DNA of 6,304 bases, from assembly GCA_947457715.1 (NCBI GenBank), contig CANGXK010000165.1, forward strand, positions 1 through 6,304. The letters run 5' to 3'. This DNA comes from Gemmatimonadota bacterium (GTDB lineage Bacteria; Gemmatimonadota; Gemmatimonadetes; Gemmatimonadales; Gemmatimonadaceae). The position numbers and the translations under genes are program-made. Positions 1-5,326 of this stretch are shown here, piece after piece. Below the pieces are notes generated by a model. It worked only from the letters and a program-made list of their open reading frames with translations. It made no database searches and was not told the origin of the DNA. Numbering within the stretch: position 1 is the first letter of the stretch; every line of letters begins with the position of its first letter.

Positions 1-27
1 CGTAAGGGTCGTTTGATGACGATGTGA
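1..27 (+). CDS. Possible 3' end of an upstream plus-strand gene
   Basis: Frame 1 is open from the first base and reads RKGRLMTM before a TGA at 25-27. The other two plus frames are closed by stops within the first 16 bases. The stop lies three bases before a strong hairpin, which is where a gene end would be expected. Nine codons are far too few to identify a product, and the frame could be open by chance. Confidence 0.2.
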   Translation, partial: RKGRLMTM

Positions 28-66
28 AAAAAGGCCGCCGATGCACAGTGCATCGGCGGCCTTCTT
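27..66 (-). terminator. Rho-independent terminator, possibly bidirectional
   Basis: A perfect 15-bp inverted repeat pairs 31-45 with 49-63 around a 3-base loop (46-48), and the stem is rich in G/C. Read on the minus strand, the stem is followed directly by a run of six U (complement of the A run at 27-32). This makes a canonical terminator 32 bases past the TAA of the minus-strand aldolase-like gene. On the plus strand the hairpin is followed by a looser T-rich stretch (62-72), so it may also stop transcription arriving from the left. Confidence 0.88.
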
Positions 67-94
67 CGTTTCCGTTCCTGCCAACTGGTGGACC

Positions 95-1075
95 TTAGCG
101 ACCCGCGACGCCGCGGCCGATCTCAACCGCCTTGAAGCCCGGCTCGCCCCAGCCAATCACGAAGACACTGAAACCCTGCTTCATGCGCATCTCGATGTCG
201 GCAGCGCCGGCCGGATAGCCGCACGGCACGTTGAATTCCTTGCAGGCGGAGAGCACCGACTGGATCGCGGCTTCCCACGCCTTCTCGTCGAACGTGCGCT
301 TGCCCGCGGCGTCGACGGTGCTGAACACGCCACGCAGGGTGCCGGCGCCGGGGAACAACACGCCGACGCCCTTCACGGCGGCGATCTCACGAATCTTGGC
401 CAGTCCCGCCTTGCTCTCCACGATCGTGAAGTTGTAGAGCTCCCCCTTCGGGTTCATCGGCCACAGGTCGGCCTTCGCCTTGTACTCGGCCGGCGTCATG
501 CCCCACATGGCCGGCGCATCGCCTACGTCGTCGGAGCGCGTGCCGCCGTTGCTCTTGAAGCGCATCGCGGCCAGTCCCTGCTCGAGCTCTTCCGGACTGT
601 CCACATCGACGAACACCACGCCCGCCACGCCGAGGTTGAGCTGCTGCCCAATGCGCTTGGCGGCGAGCGCAGGATCGGGCGAGATGTCGTGCGTCTTCAC
701 GTAGATCGGGTGCGTGAAACGCGGCGACTTGCCCTTCTGCAGGGAGCCCTGATCAACCATGCCTTTCGAGAAGGCAGCAAACTGCGGGAGGGCGGCATCG
801 AAGTCACCTTCCATGCTGCCGTCAAAGATGTAGTCGTTCTTCTTATAGCCCAGCGCTTCGGTGGCCAGCTGGGCCGGCGACTTCAGTGAGTCGGGGGAGA
901 TGGCCGGTTGGCCGGGGCGGGCGCGGCGGTTGGCGGGGCCGTAAAGACCGAACACGGGCTGCTTCTTGGCAACCAGGTCGATCACGGGATTCAGGCGCGG
1001 CTGAGCGTGCAGGGGGGAGACAGCGCTCAGAGAGACGGCCACAGCAGCGGCCGACAGCATCCAGCAGGGGCGCAC
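95..1075 (-). CDS. Exported HpcH/HpaI aldolase-family protein with divergent active site
   Basis: This encodes 326 residues starting at GTG 1075, chosen because GGAGGA (1082-1087) sits six bases upstream and the start opens a signal peptide. That peptide has an Ala/Val/Leu core at residues 7-19 and likely cleavage after LHA (22-24). The remainder (about 30-320) follows the HpcH/HpaI TIM-barrel plan: VFGLYGP (41-47), YIFDGSMEGDFD (82-93), the LNLGVAGVVF strand (146-155), IVES (218-221), GVLFPGAG (238-245) and a C-terminal GFSVFVIG strand (301-308). Known family members are metal-dependent class II aldolases or lyases acting on 2-oxo acids in the cytoplasm. Export is therefore unusual here. By eye, the metal-binding Glu is kept (E220), but the Asp of the usual GPxDLS motif, the Arg of the VRV-like strand (K127 here) and the His of the DxEH motif are not. 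The substrate is unknown. It is divergent from the heme-protein operon and ends at a strong terminator. Confidence 0.85.
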   Translation of the reverse strand: MRPCWMLSAAAVAVSLSAVSPLHAQPRLNPVIDLVAKKQPVFGLYGPANRRARPGQPAISPDSLKSPAQLATEALGYKKNDYIFDGSMEGDFDAALPQFAAFSKGMVDQGSLQKGKSPRFTHPIYVKTHDISPDPALAAKRIGQQLNLGVAGVVFVDVDSPEELEQGLAAMRFKSNGGTRSDDVGDAPAMWGMTPAEYKAKADLWPMNPKGELYNFTIVESKAGLAKIREIAAVKGVGVLFPGAGTLRGVFSTVDAAGKRTFDEKAWEAAIQSVLSACKEFNVPCGYPAGAADIEMRMKQGFSVFVIGWGEPGFKAVEIGRGVAGR

Positions 1076-1081
1076 GGAGAG

Positions 1082-1087
1082 TCCTCC
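1082..1087 (-). promoter_or_regulatory. Ribosome binding site deciding the GTG start
   Basis: Read on the minus strand this is GGAGGA, six bases before GTG 1075. The in-frame ATG at 1060 is five codons further in and has no comparable site, and starting there would remove the signal peptide's only N-terminal Arg. The frame stays open upstream to 1564, but that extension covers the divergent gene's 5' end and is not supported. Confidence 0.8.
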
Positions 1088-1106
1088 AGGTGGGAAAGGG
1101 GCAGGA

Positions 1107-1136
1107 ATGCCCCCGGGTACCGCGTATATGCCCCCC
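1107..1136. repeat. Direct repeat ATGCCCCC in the divergent intergenic region
   Basis: ATGCCCCC occurs at 1107-1114 and again, with one extra C, at 1128-1136. The copies start 21 bp apart, about two helical turns, and lie 32-61 bp upstream of the aldolase-like start. The spacing fits a protein bound twice on one face of the DNA, but the repeats are short and C-rich in a G+C-rich genome, so chance is possible. Confidence 0.25.
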
Positions 1137-1197
1137 AACGAGATTCGGGGCAAGAGTGTTGAACATCGGTAACTTGCCTCCGGTTCCGGCAGTGACA

Positions 1198-1241
1198 ATC
1201 CCAGCGGGATACTCAATGCTTTGTGTATATTCCAGCGGTAT
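1198..1241. promoter_or_regulatory. Paired 13-bp palindromes, candidate operator
   Basis: ATCCCAGCGGGAT (1198-1210) is a perfect palindrome with 5-bp arms and an AGC centre. ATTCCAGCGGTAT (1229-1241) matches it at 11 of 13 positions and is nearly palindromic. Their centres are 31 bp apart, close to three helical turns, so a dimeric regulator could bind both on the same DNA face. The second copy shares bases 1229-1231 with a TATATT element. The pair sits between the divergent genes, about 80-120 bp before the heme-protein start. The structure is visible in the sequence; the regulatory role is inferred. Confidence 0.45.
1226..1231 (+). promoter_or_regulatory. Possible -10 element of the heme-protein operon
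   Basis: TATATT (five of six matches to TATAAT) lies in the most A/T-rich part of the intergenic region, 89 bp upstream of the ATG at 1320. No good -35 hexamer is found at 16-18 bp. GTGACA at 1192-1197 is a good hexamer but is 28 bp away. If this is a promoter it would probably need an activator or another sigma factor. The overlap with a palindrome adds some weight. Confidence 0.3.
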
Positions 1242-1307
1242 CCAGTTCGCGTGCGTAAGCCACCATCCACGCACGTCGCCGTATCCTGCTTGTTCCCGCC
1301 TGAGCCC

Positions 1308-1311
1308 GGAG
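1308..1311 (+). promoter_or_regulatory. Ribosome binding site for the DUF1592 gene
   Basis: GGAG lies eight bases before ATG 1320. It favours this start over the in-frame ATG at 1221. The longer version would place 33 extra, mostly polar and charged residues in front of an evident signal segment and would overlap the presumed promoter and operator region. Confidence 0.7.
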
Positions 1312-1319
1312 TTCCGAGG

Positions 1320-3872
1320 ATGAAATCCTTGGTTGCCGCTTCGGTTGGTGGCCTGTCGCTCCTTGCCGTCGCGATCATCGATCGACCTGATCCGACGACG
1401 ACCCCGACGCTGACATCGCCGCCCGCCACGTCTGCATCGTTTGACGCCCCGCTTTCGGATCCGCCCATGCGGCCTGCTGCGCCTGCGCGCCGCGGTTTGG
1501 GCCATCCTGTGTTGTCGCCTGCGCCCACCGCGATCGCGCCGTCCGCGCTGACCGACGTGGTCAAGAAGACCTGTGCTGGTTGTCATAGCGAGCAGCGCAA
1601 ACAGGGCAACCTGTCGTTGCAGGGCTTCGACATGGCGAACATCAACGGCAGCCCCGAGCTGGCCGAAAAGATGATCGGCAAACTGCGCGCGGGTATGATG
1701 CCGCCGCCGGGTCGTCCGAAGCCGGGTGGAGACACGCTCGATGTGCTCGCCGGCACGCTCGAACGGATGATGGACGCGCGCTACGCGCTCAATCCGAATC
1801 CGGGCACGCGTACCTTCCAGCGCTTGAATCGCGCCGAGTATGAGCGGTCCGTGAAGGACCTCCTCGGCGTCGACATCAAGGCCGAATCGTGGCTGCCGCT
1901 CGACACCAAGAGCGCCAACTTCGACAACATCGCCGATGTGCAGATGCCGTCGGCCACGCTGCTCGACTCCTACCTCGACGCGGCCAGCGAAATCAGCCGC
2001 CTGGCGGTGGGGGATCCGAAGGCCAGCCTGTCCACGTCGAGCTACAAGATTGCCCGTCTGGCGTCGCAGGTCGATCCGGTGGAAGGCGCCCCGGCCGGTA
2101 CGCGCGGCGGCACGTCGGTGACGCACACGTTCCCCGCCGATGGCGAGTACGTCTTCACGATCACGCTGCACGCGATTCCCACGGGCCAGCTGTTCGGCTC
2201 CGCCGCGCCGTTCGATGAGAAGATCGAGATCTCGGTGAACGGCGAGCGCATGGCCGTGCTCGAGGTCGACCGCGGCATGTCGCAGGCCGACCCGAACGGT
2301 ATGGAGATCCGCACCAAGCCGATCTCGGTGCGCGCCGGACCGCAGCGCATCACGGCCGCATTCATCCGCACCTTCGAAGGTCCGGTGAATGACAACATCG
2401 CGCCCATTGGTCACAGCATCGCCGACACGCAGATCGGTTCGCAGGCCGGTATCACCACGCAGTCGCACGTGCAGATGTTCGCCGTCACGGGCCCGTTCAA
2501 TCCGACCGGGGTGTCGGATACGCCGAGCCGTCGTCGCATTTTCAGCTGCCGTCCGTTGGCGCCGGCCGAGGCGCGGCCGTGCGCCGAGAAGATCATGACG
2601 CGGCTGGGCGCGCAGGCGTATCGTCGCCCGCTGGCGCCGAATGACCTCAAGGGACTGCTTACCTTCTATGACGCCGGCGCCAAGGACGGTGGCTTCGAAC
2701 TCGGTGTCCGCACCGCCGTCGAAGCACTGCTGGCCAGCCCGCACTTCATCTTCCGCGTGGAAGAGATGCCGGCCGTGTCCAAGCCGGGCTCGCGCGTGGC
2801 GGTGAACGGTCTCGACCTGGCGTCGCGTCTGTCGTTCTTCGTGTGGGGCGCTCCGCCCGACTCGCAGCTGGTGTCGCTGGGTCGTCGCGGCCTCCTCACC
2901 GACACAACGGTGCTGATCGCGCAGACCAAGCGCATGCTCGCTGACAAGCGCAGCAGCGCCCTGTCCACGCGCTTCGCGGCGCAGTGGCTACGGTTGTCGG
3001 ACATCGAGAAGGTGCATCCCGACGCGCTGCAGTATCCTGACTATCGCGAGCAGCTGGCGTCGGACATGGTGCAGGAAACCGAGATGTTCTTCGATCATCT
3101 CGTGCGGGAGAACCGCAGCTTCCTCGATCTGTACACGGCCAACTGGACGTACGTGAACGAGGGGCTGGCGAAGCACTACGGCATCCCGGGCGTGGTCGGC
3201 ACCGAGTTCCGCCGCGTGCAGTACCCGGCCAGTTCCGGCCGTGTCGGTATTTTCGGGCACGGCAGCGTCCTCACGCTCACGTCGCATGCCAACCGCACCT
3301 CCCCGGTGCTGCGTGGCAAGTGGGTGATGGAAGTGCTCATGGGCACGCCGCCGCCCGCGCCGCCGCCGAACGTGCCGGATCTCGAGAAGACCGGAGACAG
3401 CAAGGAAGGCCGGCTGCTCACGACGCGCGAGCGTATGGAAGAGCACCGCGCCAATCCGAGCTGCCGGTCGTGTCACGTGTTCATCGATCCCATCGGCCTG
3501 GCCATGGACAACTTCGATGTGAATGGGCAGTGGCGCATCCGTGAGAACGGCACGCCGCTCGATACCCGTGGCGACTTCTACGACGGCACGAAGATCACCA
3601 ATGCGCTGGAACTGCAGAAGGCGCTCCTGAAGCGGCCCACGCCGTTGGTGCGCAACTTCACCCAGAACCTTATGGCGTATGCCCTCGGCCGTCGCGTGGA
3701 GTACTACGATCATCCGGCCGTCCGGAAGATCGAAGCGCAGGTGAAGGCGAACAACTATCGCATGCAGGACTTCATTGTCGGTGTCGTGAAGAGCGACGCG
3801 TTCCGACTGAAGAAAGTGATGGAGCAGGCTGACTCGGGAACGAAGGGCGCCAGCGCGCCCGGCGTTCGCTGA
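1320..3872 (+). CDS. Exported diheme DUF1592/DUF1588/DUF1585/DUF1587/DUF1595 protein
   Basis: The protein is 850 residues. It begins with a hydrophobic segment (5-20) that lacks a clear nearby cleavage site and may be an uncleaved anchor. A Pro/Ala/Thr-rich linker runs to about 75. A c-type heme domain follows, with CAGCH at 85-89 and a likely axial Met in GMMPPPG (125-131). Next come a DUF1587/PSD3 block (about 164-228, RTFQRLNRAEYERSVKDLLG), a beta-rich region (about 240-390), DUF1595/PSD5 (about 415-482, AYRRPL and SPHFIFRVEE), DUF1592/PSD4 (about 495-675, ASRLSFFVWG, YVNEGLAKHYG, RTSPVLRGKW), DUF1588/PSCyt3 with a second heme site CRSCH at 715-719, and DUF1585/PSD2 (about 775-840, YALGRRVEYYD). 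The architecture is complete and in family order. Both hemes imply periplasmic or surface electron transfer; the substrate is unknown. The HXXSHH gene follows 65 bp later with no terminator, so an operon is likely. Confidence 0.93.
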   Translation: MKSLVAASVGGLSLLAVAIIDRPDPTTTPTLTSPPATSASFDAPLSDPPMRPAAPARRGLGHPVLSPAPTAIAPSALTDVVKKTCAGCHSEQRKQGNLSLQGFDMANINGSPELAEKMIGKLRAGMMPPPGRPKPGGDTLDVLAGTLERMMDARYALNPNPGTRTFQRLNRAEYERSVKDLLGVDIKAESWLPLDTKSANFDNIADVQMPSATLLDSYLDAASEISRLAVGDPKASLSTSSYKIARLASQVDPVEGAPAGTRGGTSVTHTFPADGEYVFTITLHAIPTGQLFGSAAPFDEKIEISVNGERMAVLEVDRGMSQADPNGMEIRTKPISVRAGPQRITAAFIRTFEGPVNDNIAPIGHSIADTQIGSQAGITTQSHVQMFAVTGPFNPTGVSDTPSRRRIFSCRPLAPAEARPCAEKIMTRLGAQAYRRPLAPNDLKGLLTFYDAGAKDGGFELGVRTAVEALLASPHFIFRVEEMPAVSKPGSRVAVNGLDLASRLSFFVWGAPPDSQLVSLGRRGLLTDTTVLIAQTKRMLADKRSSALSTRFAAQWLRLSDIEKVHPDALQYPDYREQLASDMVQETEMFFDHLVRENRSFLDLYTANWTYVNEGLAKHYGIPGVVGTEFRRVQYPASSGRVGIFGHGSVLTLTSHANRTSPVLRGKWVMEVLMGTPPPAPPPNVPDLEKTGDSKEGRLLTTRERMEEHRANPSCRSCHVFIDPIGLAMDNFDVNGQWRIRENGTPLDTRGDFYDGTKITNALELQKALLKRPTPLVRNFTQNLMAYALGRRVEYYDHPAVRKIEAQVKANNYRMQDFIVGVVKSDAFRLKKVMEQADSGTKGASAPGVR

Positions 3873-3937
3873 ACTCATTCGTAGAACTTTTCGAACTCGA
3901 TTAGCACACCCGTTCACGATACCGGAGACGCCACACC

Positions 3938-5326
3938 ATGTATTTTCTCAGCGGCAAGGCGATGCCCCGCCGGCAGTTCCTGCAGAACCTCAGTGCCACC
4001 ATCGCGTTGCCGTATCTCGACGCGATGATTCCGACCGGTCGTGGCTCGCGCATCCTGGCCAACAAGGCGCCTCGCCTGGTGGCCATCGAGATGGTGCACG
4101 GCGCGGCTGGCTGCAACGAACTCGGCGCGAAGCTCAACCTCTGGTCGCCCGCAGCGGCCGGTAAACAGTTCGATCTCTCGCCGACGGCCATGTCGTCGCT
4201 CGAGAACTATCGTGACTACCTCACGATCATCAGCAACACCGACGTGCGCGAAGCGGAGCCGTCGTCGCCGAACGAAATCGGCGGTGACCACTTCCGGTCC
4301 AGCGCCACGTTCCTGACGCAGGCGCACGCCAAGCAGACGGAAGGCTCGGATGTGAAGGTCGGCACGTCGCTCGATCAGCTCTACGCGAAGCGGTTCGGTC
4401 AGGACACGCCGATCCCCTCCATGCAGCTCTGCATCGAGAACGTCGACCAGGCGGGCGGTTGCGCGTACGGCTACGCCTGCGTGTACACCGACTCCATCAG
4501 CTGGTCGTCGCCCACCGAGCCGCTGCCGGTCATTCGCGATCCGCGCGTGGCATTCGAGAAGCTGTTCGGCGTCGGTGGCACGAGCGCCGAGCGCGCCGAG
4601 CGTCGTCGTACGCGCCGCAGCATCCTCGACTTCGTGTCGGGTGAGATGTCGTCACTCAAGGTGAATCTCGGTCCCGACGACCGCCATCGCCTCGACAAGT
4701 ACCTCGAGGACATCCGCGAAGTCGAGCGCCGCATTCAGCGCGTAGAAGCCCGCAACCAGAGCGGCGACCCGCGCGAGCTGCCGGAAGCGCCGGCCGGCGT
4801 GCCCGATTCGTTCGCCGAGCATGTGAAGCTGATGTTCGACATTCAGGCGCTCGCGTTCGCGGCCGACATCACACGCGTGTTCTCGTTCAAGATGGGTCGT
4901 GACGGTTCCAGCCGGACGTACCCGGAGAGCGGCACCGACAAGCCGTTCCACCCGGCGTCGCACCATGGCGGCACCGATCGCGGCGTGAAGGACTTCAACA
5001 TGATCAACAAGTACCACGTCTCGATGCTGCCGTACTTCCTGGACAAGCTCAAGGGCATTCAGGAGAGCGACGGCAACATGCTCGACAAGACGATGATCAT
5101 CTACGGCTCGCCGATGGGTGACTCGAACCTGCACAACCATCGCCGCTGCCCGCTCATCCTGCTGGGCAAGGCCGAAGGCCAGCTCGCCGGCAACCTGCAC
5201 ATCAAGGCGCCGGACGGCACGCCGATGGCGAACGCGATGCTCAGCATGATGCACACGCTCGGCCTGAACGATCAGACCAAGTTCGGTGACGCCACGGGTG
5301 CCCTCAACCTGAACTCCTATGCCTGA
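3938..5326 (+). CDS. Tat-exported HXXSHH (DUF1552) protein
   Basis: The protein is 462 residues, a usual length for the family. ATG 3938 is preceded by GGAG at 3924-3927. The N-terminus holds PRRQFLQ (10-16) followed by a mildly hydrophobic stretch to about 32, a twin-arginine signal typical of DUF1552 proteins. Family hallmarks are present: a segment with C165, C175 and C181 leading into SISWSSPTEPLP and an FEKLFG motif, a charged helical stretch around 210-275, and the name-giving HPASHH at 338-343. The C-terminal MIIYGSPMGDSNLHNH (386-401) resembles the metal-binding end of alkaline phosphatase/sulfatase-like folds such as DUF1501. That suggests a hydrolase or transferase relative, but this is an inference and no activity is established. 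Tat export implies folding, perhaps with metal, before transport. It is the usual genomic partner of DUF1592 proteins, and its end overlaps the ankyrin gene by 8 bp. Confidence 0.93.
   Translation: MYFLSGKAMPRRQFLQNLSATIALPYLDAMIPTGRGSRILANKAPRLVAIEMVHGAAGCNELGAKLNLWSPAAAGKQFDLSPTAMSSLENYRDYLTIISNTDVREAEPSSPNEIGGDHFRSSATFLTQAHAKQTEGSDVKVGTSLDQLYAKRFGQDTPIPSMQLCIENVDQAGGCAYGYACVYTDSISWSSPTEPLPVIRDPRVAFEKLFGVGGTSAERAERRRTRRSILDFVSGEMSSLKVNLGPDDRHRLDKYLEDIREVERRIQRVEARNQSGDPRELPEAPAGVPDSFAEHVKLMFDIQALAFAADITRVFSFKMGRDGSSRTYPESGTDKPFHPASHHGGTDRGVKDFNMINKYHVSMLPYFLDKLKGIQESDGNMLDKTMIIYGSPMGDSNLHNHRRCPLILLGKAEGQLAGNLHIKAPDGTPMANAMLSMMHTLGLNDQTKFGDATGALNLNSYA
5319..5326 (+). promoter_or_regulatory. 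ATG/TGA overlap, translational coupling site
   Basis: The eight bases ATGCCTGA contain the start of the ankyrin gene and the stop of the HXXSHH gene. The 25 bases upstream hold no purine-rich ribosome binding site. Terminating ribosomes probably reinitiate here, which would tie the amounts of the two proteins together. Confidence 0.65.

Noticed and set aside
41..889. 282-residue plus-strand frame opposite the aldolase-like gene
   Set aside because: It starts inside the terminator hairpin and has low-information Arg/His/Ala-rich sequence. The minus strand carries the family motifs and a signal peptide.
1174..1202. TTGCCT and GACAAT as a plus-strand sigma-70 promoter
   Set aside because: The spacer would be only 14 bp and both hexamers are weak matches.
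1221..1319. N-terminal extension of the DUF1592 protein from ATG 1221
   Set aside because: It would bury the signal segment behind 33 mostly polar residues and overlap the candidate promoter and operator. ATG 1320 has a well-spaced GGAG.
843..2744. 633-residue open frame on the minus strand
   Set aside because: It lies antisense to the well-supported DUF1592 gene and crosses the intergenic region. Its translation is Arg/His/Gly-rich without family motifs, which is the expected shadow of a G+C-rich gene.
2988..3917. 309-residue antisense open frame
   Set aside because: It is opposite the PSD4, PSCyt3 and PSD2 domains, has biased Arg/His/Val composition, and shows no recognisable motif or ribosome binding site.
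3871..3937. Three GAACT copies and a possible weak hairpin between the first two operon genes
   Set aside because: The copies are unevenly spaced (13 and 9 bp), no stable stem with a U run forms, and short repeats of this size are expected by chance.
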